Source: VRUE01 sp036276735 (GTDB lineage: Bacteria; Actinomycetota; Thermoleophilia; Solirubrobacterales; 70-9). From it: a stretch of DNA of 64,000 nucleotides. The translations under genes and the position numbers were made by a program. The stretch is taken from assembly GCA_036276735.1 (NCBI GenBank), contig DASUOH010000025.1, forward strand, positions 1 to 64,000. Reading direction: 5' to 3'. The notes under the pieces were generated by a model. It had not been told where the DNA came from, made no database searches, and saw only the letters and a list, made by a program, of their open reading frames with translations. Positions 53,647 to 62,158 of this stretch are shown one piece after another. The stretch's first letter is position 1, and each line of letters opens with the position of its first letter.

Positions 53647-54759
53647 TCAGCGCGGCGTGAAGCGGATCGTCACCGCGCCGCGCGCTTCGTGTCGGGCGCC
53701 GACCCGCACATAGGTGCCGGGCTTGTCCGGCTCGTGCCACTCGAGGCAGCAGTCGGCGGTCCACTGCAGCTCGAACGAGCGCTTGACCGTGACCCGGCGG
53801 CCCTCGCGCAGCGCCCGCGTCTCGGCGAGCGTCGCCGGGCCGGTCCGCCCATGGTCGTAGAACAGCTCCGCGCCCGCCCCCGGATCCCAGGGCAGAAGGT
53901 CCACGTCGAGGCCGACGAGGTGACCGGCGAGCAGGGAGTGACCGCAGTTTTCCCCTTTGGGCCGCGGTCCGAGATAGCTGTGTGGCCACTGGAAGCGCCC
54001 CTGAGCGATCCGCGGCGACCACGAGAGCTCCGCCCGCACTCGCGTCCCGGCGAAGTCCTGGTTGCATTTCTGCGCGACGTCGGGCGGAGCATCGGTGGAG
54101 CCGTCGCCGCAGTCCACGTAGCGGCCGCCGGTCGGGTTCGAGCTCTTCGAGTCGATCGTCTCGCGGTAGCGCTGGATGCGGTAGGGCCTCGATTTCCCGC
54201 TCAGGATCTCGAGCCGACCGAAGCGGCTGTATTCGACCTCCGGGAAGACGATCCGGAGCCCGACCGTCCTGCTGCCGCGTCCTACCTGGGCGTTGCAGGG
54301 TCCCTGGAAGCTGAGGAACTTGCCATCCATGTATTTCCAGCTCTCGCGCAGGTCGAAGCGGAAGTCGACCCGCCAGCGATGGGTGACGCTGCGCGGCCCG
54401 GGCGGGCTCGGGTAGCGGCCTTTGCCGCGCGCGAATCCGCTGCTGACGATCACCGTTCCGGTCAGCAGTGGGTTGTCGCGGTCGCGGTACTCGTAGACGC
54501 CCGGCCGCGGGAAGCGCAGCTCGAAGGAGGCGCCGGGGGCTATCGAGGAAGACGCGAAGTCGCCGCGCAGCGCCCGCGCTCGCACGTCGCCGTTCGTCCA
54601 CTTCACCTTGGCGCCGGGTGGGATGACGGCGACCGCGGGGTCGAACCCGGTCGGTTCGATCTTCACCGGCGTGGCGGGGGCGGCGACCGCAACAGCGGAC
54701 GTCGAAGCCGCCAGCAATCCGACAGCCAACCCAATCGTCACCCCGAATCGAATCCTCAC
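53647..54759 (-). CDS. Secreted protein with N-terminal cupredoxin-like domain
   Basis: A 370-residue exported protein from GTG 54759 (VRIRFGVTIGLAVGLLAAS signal). Residues 28-110 look like a plastocyanin-type barrel (FDPAVAVIPPGAKVKWTNGD, RPGVYEYRDRDNP) but lack the Cys-His-Met copper loop. The rest, about 260 residues with DCGDGSTDAPPDVAQKC, GRFQWPHSYLG and QWTADCCLEWHEPDKPGTYVRV, was not recognised. The frame extends far upstream into sequence antisense to the exonuclease gene, and this is ignored. Confidence 0.72.
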   Translation of the reverse strand: MRIRFGVTIGLAVGLLAASTSAVAVAAPATPVKIEPTGFDPAVAVIPPGAKVKWTNGDVRARALRGDFASSSIAPGASFELRFPRPGVYEYRDRDNPLLTGTVIVSSGFARGKGRYPSPPGPRSVTHRWRVDFRFDLRESWKYMDGKFLSFQGPCNAQVGRGSRTVGLRIVFPEVEYSRFGRLEILSGKSRPYRIQRYRETIDSKSSNPTGGRYVDCGDGSTDAPPDVAQKCNQDFAGTRVRAELSWSPRIAQGRFQWPHSYLGPRPKGENCGHSLLAGHLVGLDVDLLPWDPGAGAELFYDHGRTGPATLAETRALREGRRVTVKRSFELQWTADCCLEWHEPDKPGTYVRVGARHEARGAVTIRFTPR

Positions 54760-54780
54760 GACGGCGGGTATGGTCGCACG

Positions 54781-55638
54781 ATGTCCCCGCCTCTGCTCGT
54801 TGTCGACACGCCCTCGATGCTGTTCCGCGCCTTCTACGCGCTGCCGGACTCGATCAAGGGGCCGGACGGGAACCCGGTCAACGCGCTGCTCGGCGCCGCG
54901 AACCTGATCCTGCGCGAGGTCGAATCGCACCAGCCGCGCACCGTCGTCCTCTGCTTCGGGCCCGACGCTGCCTCCTACCGCACCGAGCTCTTCCCCAGCT
55001 ACCACGCCGAGCGGGTCGAGATGCCCGAGGGGCTGGCGCCGCAGTGGGCCGACACGCGCCCCTTCTTCGAGGCGTTCGGCTGGACCGTCGCGGTCAGCGA
55101 CGACCTCGAGGCCGACGACCTGCTCGGAACCTACGCGCGGCACGAGGCCGAGGCGGGCGGTCGCGCGCTGCTGCTGACCGGCGACCGCGACATGTACCAG
55201 TGCGCGAGCGACGCGGTCACGGTGCTCTACGTGCGGACCGGCAACAAAGGCGCCGAAATCGTCACGCCGGAGGAGGTCCGCGAGCGCTACGGCATCGACC
55301 CCGAGCTGGTCCCCGACTTCATCGCGCTGCGCGGCGACCCCTCCGACGGGATCCCCGGCGCCAAGGGCGTCGGGCCGAAGACGGCGGCCGAGCTGCTGCG
55401 CCGCCACGGCTCGCTGGAGGCGGTGCTCGACGGCGCGATCCGCGAGCGGCGGCCGGCGCTGCGGGGTGCGCTGATCGACTCGCGCGAGGAGCTGCTCGCC
55501 TTCAAGGACATCGCGACGCTGCGCGACGCGGGCGTCGAGCGCCCTCCGGACCGCGCCACCGACTGGACCGCCGCGGCCGCCGCGGCGCGCGAGCGTGGCA
55601 TGAACCGGCTCGCCGAGCGACTGGAGAGCATGGCGTGA
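54781..55638 (+). CDS. 5'-3' exonuclease (FEN-like, PolA N-terminal type)
   Basis: A 285-residue stand-alone 5' nuclease: LLVVDTPSMLFRAFYALP, then FGPDAASYRTELFPSYHAER, DDLEADDLLGTYA and TGDRDMYQCASDAVTVL for the acidic metal sites, and the helix-hairpin-helix GDPSDGIPGAKGVGPKTAAELLRRHGSLEAVL. It removes 5' flaps or RNA primers. The ATG at 54781 lies 21 nt from the divergent secreted-protein start. Its stop overlaps the DUF2804 gene by one base. Confidence 0.9.
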   Translation: MSPPLLVVDTPSMLFRAFYALPDSIKGPDGNPVNALLGAANLILREVESHQPRTVVLCFGPDAASYRTELFPSYHAERVEMPEGLAPQWADTRPFFEAFGWTVAVSDDLEADDLLGTYARHEAEAGGRALLLTGDRDMYQCASDAVTVLYVRTGNKGAEIVTPEEVRERYGIDPELVPDFIALRGDPSDGIPGAKGVGPKTAAELLRRHGSLEAVLDGAIRERRPALRGALIDSREELLAFKDIATLRDAGVERPPDRATDWTAAAAAARERGMNRLAERLESMA

Positions 55639-56429
55639 TGGGCGGTGCCCGTGTGGAGGGGATGCCGCTGCTGGCCGGTCGGCAGCTGCGCAAGCGCTGG
55701 CGCTACGTCGGCGTCTTCGCCGACGAGCTGATGCTGTGCGCGGCGCGGGCGGAGATCGGGCCCTTCCGCCAGGCCTTCTGGGTGCTCTGGGACCGGAGCG
55801 AGCGGCGCCGCTACGACGGCACGAGCCTGCGGCCCGGTTCGCGCGAGGTCCGGATGGACGGCGAGCGGATCGAGATCGAGGCGGGTGAGGTGCGCGCCAG
55901 CCTCGTCCTCGCCGACACGACTCCGATCGAGGCGCATTGCCCGAGCGGCCGGGCCTGGGCGTGGACTCGCAAGCGGGCCGGCGTGCCGGTCCGCGGCACG
56001 GTCGAGGCCGGCGGGCGCCGCTGGCAGGTCGACGCCCTCGCGGTAGACGACGAATCGGCCGGCCACCACCGGCGCCACACGAGCTGGCTGTGGTCGGCGG
56101 GCGTCGGCAGCGCCGCCGACGGCCGCGCCGTCGCCTGGAACCTGGTCGAGGGGATAAACGACCCGCCGCAAGGCAGCGAGCGGGCGATCTGGATCGATGG
56201 CAAACCCCACGAGCCTCCTCCGGTCACCTTCCACGGCCTCGACGCGATCGGCTTCGCCGACGGCGCCCCCCTCGACTTCGCGCCCGAGACCGAGCGCTCG
56301 CGCCGCGACAACCTGCTCGTCCTCCGCTCCAGCTACCGCCTACGCTTCGGCACCTTCTCCGGCTCCCTCGACGGCCTGCAGCTCGCCGAGGGCCTCGGCG
56401 TGATGGAGCAGCACGACGCCCACTGGTGA
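55638..56429 (+). CDS. DUF2804-family protein
   Basis: A 263-residue protein. WRYVGVFADELMLCAARAEIGPFRQAFWVLWDR, HHRRHTSWLWSAGVGSAADGRAVAWNLVEGINDPP and SERAIWIDGKPHEPPPVTFHGLD match the beta-sandwich, lipocalin-like DUF2804 group. Members are poorly studied; relatives of this fold bind or modify lipids. It is translationally coupled to the exonuclease gene (one-base overlap), though a functional link is not evident. Confidence 0.8.
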   Translation: MGGARVEGMPLLAGRQLRKRWRYVGVFADELMLCAARAEIGPFRQAFWVLWDRSERRRYDGTSLRPGSREVRMDGERIEIEAGEVRASLVLADTTPIEAHCPSGRAWAWTRKRAGVPVRGTVEAGGRRWQVDALAVDDESAGHHRRHTSWLWSAGVGSAADGRAVAWNLVEGINDPPQGSERAIWIDGKPHEPPPVTFHGLDAIGFADGAPLDFAPETERSRRDNLLVLRSSYRLRFGTFSGSLDGLQLAEGLGVMEQHDAHW

Positions 56430-56491
56430 CGTTTCGCCCCGTGCGCACGAGGTAGGCCGGCGCCCCGAATCCGCGACGGCGCTACGCCTAC

Positions 56492-56668
56492 TCAGCGAGA
56501 AATCGACCGAAGAAGGTCTTGCTCGTCGAATTTCGGCGGCTGTGGCCTGAGACCAGCTGGACGTCCGACGAACCCCTCGGCGGAGCGGCCGCGAATACCG
56601 ATACGCATCGACGTAGCAGGAACCCTGCCCGTCGCTTTCGATATCTGCTTCAGCCTCTTAAACGTCAT
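56492..56668 (-). CDS. Small basic protein, translationally coupled to the upstream membrane-protein gene
   Basis: A 58-residue frame. It starts with ATG at 56668, which overlaps the TGA of the preceding gene as ATGA, and a GGGGAAGGAAA sequence lies 3-13 nt before it. The product (MTFKRLKQISKATGRVP..., Arg/Lys-rich, ending LLRSISR) has no recognised family. Coupling and ribosome-binding site argue that it is real. The region 56430-56491 between it and the DUF2804 gene holds nothing else recognised. Confidence 0.5.
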   Translation of the reverse strand: MTFKRLKQISKATGRVPATSMRIGIRGRSAEGFVGRPAGLRPQPPKFDEQDLLRSISR

Positions 56669-57732
56669 TTTCCTTCCCCAAGAGCATTCGGACGAGCCGC
56701 ATAAAAAGTGACCGTCAACATCATTGCACTGACGGCCGACGCGACAGATGCGACCCACCAAACGGTATCGACAAATACAGCCGACACCCCATAAGCGAGG
56801 GAAGCCGCAGCGAAAAGTGCGCTCAACGCCGTCATCACCAAGAGGAGCCTCGATCCAGCGAGAAGGGCCTGGACCATTCGGTGCTCGTCTGACCGAGCGA
56901 TCACTCCGGCAAAGACCGCCGAGGCGGCAAGTAAGACCGTAACTGCGGAGTCGGCTCGTTCGGGATCGAGGTCACCGAATCCCACGCCTCCCAACAGCAA
57001 CAAGCTCGTCGTCCAGCCGACCGCGCAAGCAACTGCAGGAAAGCCAGCCCGCTCGGCCCGCAGCCCGAAGAGCAGGGCGGTCCGCGCACCCAGTGGCATG
57101 CCACTCGCGTGAAGGGCCGCCCGATCGGCCTCCTCGTCGATCGCGTATATCTCCTCGCTGTCCTTGTCGAAGAGGTAACAGGCCTCAAATCGCAACTCTT
57201 CGGGGACCACGATCTCAGCGTGATAGCTGGCCCCTCTGGAAGCACCAGGTGCCTCCAACTCGACCTCATCCCGGTCCGCCATGGCTACCCGTCGTAAGTC
57301 GTCCGCGAGATCTGGGGACGGCTCGTCAATTCCAAGTGGCTCCAGCGCGCGTCGAGCGACCGTCATTAGCGTGCCGTGCGCGAGCGGACCGTTGTGATCC
57401 CCGCCGAGCACTGGCACGGCGGTTCCGCTCTCGTCGCGCAGATCGAAGTTCCTCAACGGCCGCTTAGCAAGCGTCGCCAGTGGTACGAAGCCCTGCGAGC
57501 CCGCCCCGATCTGCAGCGCGTCGTGAAGACCCTCCGGCACCGTGAAGTCCACCGAGATGGATCTCCGCAAGAACTGGGTGCTGAGCATGTCGATGGTCTC
57601 GACCCGCCTGTGGATCCACATCTTCTCTGCGAGGAGAAGCGCGAAGACATGCTGCCCAGCCGCTGTCGTGGCCTCCCTATAAGCGGCGTCCGGCAACTTC
57701 AGGTTGCTTTTGTCCGGACCCAGGCCCTCCAC
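56665..57732 (-). CDS. Membrane protein of unknown function, possibly acquired
   Basis: A 355-residue protein. The N-terminal 225 residues are soluble (LRRSISVDFTVPEGL, LVVPEELRFEACYLFD-like segment, YAIDEEADRAALHASG); the C-terminal part has four hydrophobic helices (ACAVGWTTSLLLLGGVGF, VTVLLAASAVFAGVIA, LLLVMTALSALFAAASLA, VWWVASVASAVSAMMLTVTFY). It is less GC-rich than its neighbours. No family was recognised. It forms a two-gene unit with the 58-residue gene. The N-terminal part contains GTLMTVARRALEPLGIDEP and could be a sensor or effector domain ahead of a pore. Confidence 0.65.
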   Translation of the reverse strand: MEGLGPDKSNLKLPDAAYREATTAAGQHVFALLLAEKMWIHRRVETIDMLSTQFLRRSISVDFTVPEGLHDALQIGAGSQGFVPLATLAKRPLRNFDLRDESGTAVPVLGGDHNGPLAHGTLMTVARRALEPLGIDEPSPDLADDLRRVAMADRDEVELEAPGASRGASYHAEIVVPEELRFEACYLFDKDSEEIYAIDEEADRAALHASGMPLGARTALLFGLRAERAGFPAVACAVGWTTSLLLLGGVGFGDLDPERADSAVTVLLAASAVFAGVIARSDEHRMVQALLAGSRLLLVMTALSALFAAASLAYGVSAVFVDTVWWVASVASAVSAMMLTVTFYAARPNALGEGK

Positions 57733-57776
57733 GAGCTGGACTCAACCACCGAGCGCGGTCGGAACTGGCGGGGCTT

Positions 57777-59267
57777 CTACCCGGCGACCGGCTCGGCCTC
57801 GCGCGGCCGCGGCGCCGGGCTCGAGAAGCTCAACGTGCCGTCGTCGATCGGGCCGCGGCGGACCGTGCGTCGATCGAAGAAGTAGTTCTGCCGCAGCCGC
57901 CACGGTTCCTTCGAGCCCTGCTTGGGGAACTGGTCGATCGAGCGCAGCACGTAGCCGGAGGTGAAGTCCAGCACCGGCTGCTCCTCGATAGCCGCGTCGG
58001 CGACCTCCGGAACGCACTTGCGGTGTCCGTGGGCGTCCATGTGGGCGAGCAGGCGGCAGGCGTACTCGGCGACGAGGTCGGCCTTCAGGGTCCAGGAGGC
58101 GTTGGTGTAGCCGGTGGTGAAGACGAAGTTCGGCACGCCGCTCAGCATCAGGCCCCGGTAGGTGAACGCGTGGGGGACGTCGACCCGCTCGCCGTCGACG
58201 ACCAGCTCCATGCCGCCGAGGAAGAGCAGGTTGAGGCCAGTGGCGGTGATGATCACGTCGGCCTCCAGCTGGCGGCCGGACTCCAGCCGGATGCCGTCCT
58301 CGGTGAAGGCCTCGATCCGGTCGGTGACGATCGAGGCGCTGCCGTCGCCGAGCGCCGTGAAGAGGTCGCCGTCGGGGACGAGGCAGAGGCGCTGGTCCCA
58401 GGGGTCGTAGCGGGGCGTGAAGTGGGTGTCGATGTCGAAGCCCGCCGGCAGCGCCCGCTCGAGCCCGCGCCGCACCAGCCGCTTCACCGCGCCGGGGCGG
58501 CGTCGGGAGAGCTGGTAGACGGCCGTCTGCAGCAGCACGTTCTTCCAGCGGACGATCGAGTAGGCGGCCCGGTCGGGCAGGAAGCGCCGCAGGCCGTTGG
58601 CGACCCGGTCGGCGGCGGGCTGGGAGACGATGTAGGTGGGCGAGCGCTGCAGCATCGTCACCTGCGCTGCGTCCTTTGCCATAGCGGGGACCAGGGTGAC
58701 CGCGGTGGCGCCGCTGCCGATCACCACGACCCGCTTGCCGGCGTAGTCGAGGTCCTCGGGCCAGTGCTGCGGATGGACGATCTCGCCGCCGAAGCGCTCG
58801 CGGCCGGGGAAGTCCGGCCTGTAGCCCTCGTCGTAGCGGTAGTAGCCCGAGCAGGTCCAGAGGAAGTCACAGGTGAGCGTGAGCGTCTCGCCCGTGTCGG
58901 AGCGCTCGACCTCGACCGTCCAGCGCGCCTCCTCGCTCGACCACTCGGCCCGCACCACCCGGTGGTGGTAGCGGATGCGGCGATCGATCCCCGCCTCGCG
59001 CGCCGTCTCGCCGATGTAGTCGAGGATCGACTGGCCATCGGTGATCGATTTCTCGGCCGTCCAGGGCCGGAAGCGGTAGCCGAGCGTGTGCATGTCGGAG
59101 TCGGAGCGAATCCCCGGATAGCGGAAGAGATCCCAGGTGCCGCCCAGCGCCCCGCGCGCCTCGAGGATCGCGTAGCTGCGGTGCGGGTGCTCCTTCTGCA
59201 GCTGCCAGGCGGCGCCGATCCCTGAGAGGCCGGCGCCGACGATCAGGACGTCGAGGTGCTCGTCCAC
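57777..59267 (-). CDS. Flavin-containing Baeyer-Villiger monooxygenase, EthA-like
   Basis: About 496 residues from GTG 59267 (MDEHLDVLIVGAGLSG, the EthA-type start); ATG 59309 is an alternative. FAD-binding GAGLSG, NADPH-binding VVVIGSGATAVT and the BVMO fingerprint FGGEIVHPQHWPED are intact. RYPGIRSDSDMHTLGYRF is the conserved motif after the FAD site. Such enzymes insert oxygen next to ketones and, in mycobacteria, activate ethionamide. The substrate is unknown. It is a single-gene unit. Confidence 0.9.
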   Translation of the reverse strand: MDEHLDVLIVGAGLSGIGAAWQLQKEHPHRSYAILEARGALGGTWDLFRYPGIRSDSDMHTLGYRFRPWTAEKSITDGQSILDYIGETAREAGIDRRIRYHHRVVRAEWSSEEARWTVEVERSDTGETLTLTCDFLWTCSGYYRYDEGYRPDFPGRERFGGEIVHPQHWPEDLDYAGKRVVVIGSGATAVTLVPAMAKDAAQVTMLQRSPTYIVSQPAADRVANGLRRFLPDRAAYSIVRWKNVLLQTAVYQLSRRRPGAVKRLVRRGLERALPAGFDIDTHFTPRYDPWDQRLCLVPDGDLFTALGDGSASIVTDRIEAFTEDGIRLESGRQLEADVIITATGLNLLFLGGMELVVDGERVDVPHAFTYRGLMLSGVPNFVFTTGYTNASWTLKADLVAEYACRLLAHMDAHGHRKCVPEVADAAIEEQPVLDFTSGYVLRSIDQFPKQGSKEPWRLRQNYFFDRRTVRRGPIDDGTLSFSSPAPRPREAEPVAG

Positions 59268-59330
59268 AGTGCCGATCTTCCCAGCGCGCCTGGCGGCACT
59301 ATGTGACAAGGCGCAAGCGCCCGCCCCGCC

Positions 59331-59846
59331 CTAGCTTTTCCGTTTGCGCTCCGCCTTCGCTTTGGCGGCTGCTTTCTTCACCCGCGCCGCCTCGCGTTTC
59401 TTGGCCGCCGCCTGCTCCTTGGCGGCGAGCGCCTCTTCCTTGGCGTCAAGGCTCTCCAGCTTCGCTGCCTTGGCCCGCTTGTCGCGCTCGGCCGCGGCCT
59501 TCTTCGCCGCCTGCTCGGCTTTCTGGCGACGGCGGGCTGCCGCCTGCTCCTCTTTGCGGCGGCGCTCCGCGGCCTGCGCCTCGCGGCGCTCGGACTCTTC
59601 GCGCAGCTTCATCGCCCGTTCGCGCTCCTCGGCAGCGGCCTCGCGTAGTTTCGCTTCGCCCTGCATCTGGCGGTCGCCGAGCACCGCGCCCGCGGCGCCT
59701 CGCACGGCGGCGTCCATGCGGTCGACGGCCAGCTTCGCCGGCGAGCGGCTCGCTCCGGCGACGCCGATCGCCATGTCGAGCGGCAGGCGGGTCAGCTTCA
59801 GCGACCGGTCGACCGCGGTCTTGGTCAGCGATCGAACCATGCTCAT
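59331..59846 (-). CDS. Lys/Ala-rich coiled-coil protein
   Basis: A 171-residue protein. A short N-terminal domain (TAVDRSLKLTRLPLDMAIGVAG) precedes about 110 residues of nearly pure charged helix (RRKEEQAAARRRQKAEQAAKKAAAERDKRAKAAK, ending in a lysine cluster AERKRKS). The net charge is strongly positive. It starts inside the stop codon of the acidic CsbD-like gene (ATGA overlap), so the two products may pair. The exact family is not recognised. Confidence 0.7.
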   Translation of the reverse strand: MSMVRSLTKTAVDRSLKLTRLPLDMAIGVAGASRSPAKLAVDRMDAAVRGAAGAVLGDRQMQGEAKLREAAAEERERAMKLREESERREAQAAERRRKEEQAAARRRQKAEQAAKKAAAERDKRAKAAKLESLDAKEEALAAKEQAAAKKREAARVKKAAAKAKAERKRKS

Positions 59847-60256
59847 CGGCTTTCCTCCTCTGGGTCAACGGTGTCGGCAACCCGCTCGGCTCGCTCGGCC
59901 TCGGTCTCGAGGCGGTCCGCCTCGACCTTCCCTTCGGCCTCGCGGGCGGCGGCTTCGCGGCGCTGGCGCTCGACGTCGTCCTCGACGGCGGCCTGCCTCA
60001 GCTCGCCTTCCAGGTCGCGGCGCTCCGCCTCGGTCTCGGTGCGTTCGGCCTCCAGGTCGGCTTCCTGCTCGGCCTCGCCGGCCTCTTTCGCCTGCTCGGC
60101 GGCGTCGTCTTCAGCCTCGCTTTGCACCTTCTGGAGCCTGCCCTCGCGGGCCAGGTCCTCATCCCCGAGGGCCGAGCCGATCGCCTCCTTGGCCTTGCCT
60201 GCCAGCTTGCCCAGCGGGCCGCCGGTGGTTCGCTCCTCGCTCTCGCGCTCAGTCAT
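59843..60256 (-). CDS. CsbD-like acidic coiled-coil protein
   Basis: A 137-residue protein from ATG 60256. The start GPLGKLAGKAKEAIGSALGDEDLAREGRLQKVQ is CsbD-like (stress protein family with a KxKxxxGxxxGDxxLxxEG pattern); the rest is a Glu-rich helix (EAEQEADLEAERTETEAERRDLEGELRQAAVEDDVERQRREA). The net charge is strongly negative. The open frame extends upstream, but the CsbD start fits ATG 60256. It is coupled by a 4-nt overlap to the basic coiled-coil gene. CsbD proteins are induced by general stress in other bacteria. Confidence 0.75.
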   Translation of the reverse strand: MTERESEERTTGGPLGKLAGKAKEAIGSALGDEDLAREGRLQKVQSEAEDDAAEQAKEAGEAEQEADLEAERTETEAERRDLEGELRQAAVEDDVERQRREAAAREAEGKVEADRLETEAERAERVADTVDPEEESR

Positions 60257-60330
60257 CTCTCTGCTGGCTCCTTCGTCGTGGGACGAGGAACCCGTACCCA
60301 ACGCTCTCCCGGAGATAACGCGGCAACCCG

Positions 60331-61203
60331 TCACACAGACTCGTAGTGCTCGAGCGTCGCCTCGGTCGTCCCGCCCGGCATCCGCAGGCGCTGCCGCAGC
60401 GTCTCGGCGAAGTCGTCGATCGCCATCCGCAGCATCTCGGCCCGCACCCGCAGCGCATGCGGCCGGCCCTCCTCGCTCGCCTCCTCGATCAGCGAGGCGA
60501 GGAAGGGGAGCAGTCCGGAGAGGGCCCGCTCCTCGTCCTCGGTGCGGAAGTAATGGGTGATCGGGAAGTGGATGAGGTCGCGGCGGCTGGAGATCAGCTG
60601 CTCGGCAAACGACGCGAGCAGGCGCTCCAGCAGCTCCGGGTCGGCGTCGGCGAGCTTCTCCCCGAGACGATCCTCGGCTTCCTTTGCGAGATGCACCTCA
60701 TGAGCCAGCGAGTCGCGGCGCGCAATCGCACCGTAGATCGAGATCAGCCAGGAGAGGCTGGCGGTCAGCAGGCCGAGTCCGAACAGCGTCTCGAGCGGCC
60801 CGAGCAGGCGCAACAGCGAGGAGGCGGGCGAGATGTCGCCGTAACCGAGGCTGGTCAGGTTGACGAGCGAGAAGTAGAGCGCGTCGAGGAAACCCGAGTG
60901 GTCGCGCGGGTCGAGGCCCGGGTCGAAGGTGAAGCCCTCCGGCATGTGCGGCAGGAAGACGAGCGCCCAGCCGACCGCGAGCAGCGCCGCCCAGGTTGCG
61001 ACGACGGCGATGTAGGCGAGCGGGCCGGCAAGCAACCGCGTGGGGCGGCCGCGTGGGGCGAGGCGGCGAACCGCGCCCGAGACGGCGCGGACGACCTGGC
61101 GGGCGACGATCCCCCGCCCGCGCGGATGGAAGAGGACGTCGAAGATGTCGCGCAGGGCCAGCGCGATCAGGGCGATGCCGAGCAGCGTCCAGACGAAGTC
61201 CAT
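60331..61203 (-). CDS. Two-helix-type potassium channel with cytosolic domain
   Basis: A 290-residue protein. Helices at about 5-25, 60-85 and 130-160, with a pore loop and selectivity filter NLTSLGYGDISP at about 113-126. The filter reads T-S-L-G-Y-G-D instead of T-V-G-Y-G-D. The last 125 residues form a soluble helical domain of unknown fold. Such proteins conduct K+ across the cytoplasmic membrane; gating is unknown. It ends 75 nt from the CsbD start and begins 11 nt after the ureohydrolase stop. Confidence 0.83.
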   Translation of the reverse strand: MDFVWTLLGIALIALALRDIFDVLFHPRGRGIVARQVVRAVSGAVRRLAPRGRPTRLLAGPLAYIAVVATWAALLAVGWALVFLPHMPEGFTFDPGLDPRDHSGFLDALYFSLVNLTSLGYGDISPASSLLRLLGPLETLFGLGLLTASLSWLISIYGAIARRDSLAHEVHLAKEAEDRLGEKLADADPELLERLLASFAEQLISSRRDLIHFPITHYFRTEDEERALSGLLPFLASLIEEASEEGRPHALRVRAEMLRMAIDDFAETLRQRLRMPGGTTEATLEHYESV

Positions 61204-61213
61204 CAGGAGGACG

Positions 61214-62158
61214 CTATGCGAGCGCGACCAACGTCAGCATCTCGTAGAGCACGTTGGCCGCGAAGAGGGCGGTCGCCTGGCCGGGCCCGTCGTAGGGCGG
61301 CGCCACCTCGACGACGTCGAAGCCGACGAAGCGGATGCCGCGCAGCGCGCGCAGGATGGCCAGCGCCTCGCGGCCGCTCGGGCCGCCGACCTCGGGCGTC
61401 CCGGTCGCCGGGCAGAAGGCCGGGTCGAGGAAGTCGACGTCGAAACTGAGGAAGGCGGGGCCGTCGCCGACCAGGGCGCGCACCCGCTCCGCGAACGCCT
61501 CGGCGCCGCCGGCGAGCAACTCCTCGCAGCGGATCTGGGTGACGCCCAGCTCGCGGCCGACCTCGACGTCGTCGGGGCCGTAGAGCGGCCCGCGCAGGCC
61601 GGCCTGGACGGTGCGGCTGGCGTCGACCAAGCCCTCCTCGATCGCCCGCCGCGCGAAGGTGCCGTGGCTGAGGGGACGGTCGTTGTAGGACTCCCAGAGG
61701 TCGGCGTGGGCGTCGAGGTGGACGAGGCCGAGCGGCCCGTGGGTCGCCGCCAGCGCCCGCAGCTCGGCCAGGGTCACCGAGTGGTCGCCGCCCATCCCCA
61801 GCGGCACGACGCCGGCCGCGGCAAACGGCGCGACGAAGCGCTCGATCCGCGCCAGCGTGTCCTCGATGTAGCCCGGGACGGTCGGCGCGTCGCCGCCGTC
61901 GATCAGCGAGAGGGCGCCGAAGACCTGCGTCCCCTGGGCGGGGTTGTAGGGCCGCAGCAGGCTGGAGGCGGAGCGGATCGCCTCGGGGCCGAAGCGCGCA
62001 CCCGGCCGAAACGAGGTGCCGCCGTCCCAGGGCAGGCCGATCACCGCGCAGTCGACGTCGGTGAGATCGTCGACCAGCGGCAGCCGCGCGAAGGTGCGCG
62101 GGCCGGTGAAGCGCGGCGCCTGCAGGGCGTCGGGCGGTTGGTGGATGCGCTTGCTCAC
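61214..62158 (-). CDS. Ureohydrolase-family protein (agmatinase-like)
   Basis: A 314-residue ureohydrolase. The manganese motifs are intact: GGDHSVT, LVHLDAHADL and SFDVDFLDPAFCPATGTPE. GTG 62158 overlaps the hydantoinase stop by 4 nt (GTGA); a longer frame to 62218 is not needed. Agmatinase makes putrescine and urea; relatives act on guanidinobutyrate, formiminoglutamate and similar. With a hydantoinase and the end of a polyamine-type binding protein upstream, nitrogen-compound catabolism is the likely context; the exact substrate is open. Confidence 0.87.
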   Translation of the reverse strand: MSKRIHQPPDALQAPRFTGPRTFARLPLVDDLTDVDCAVIGLPWDGGTSFRPGARFGPEAIRSASSLLRPYNPAQGTQVFGALSLIDGGDAPTVPGYIEDTLARIERFVAPFAAAGVVPLGMGGDHSVTLAELRALAATHGPLGLVHLDAHADLWESYNDRPLSHGTFARRAIEEGLVDASRTVQAGLRGPLYGPDDVEVGRELGVTQIRCEELLAGGAEAFAERVRALVGDGPAFLSFDVDFLDPAFCPATGTPEVGGPSGREALAILRALRGIRFVGFDVVEVAPPYDGPGQATALFAANVLYEMLTLVALA

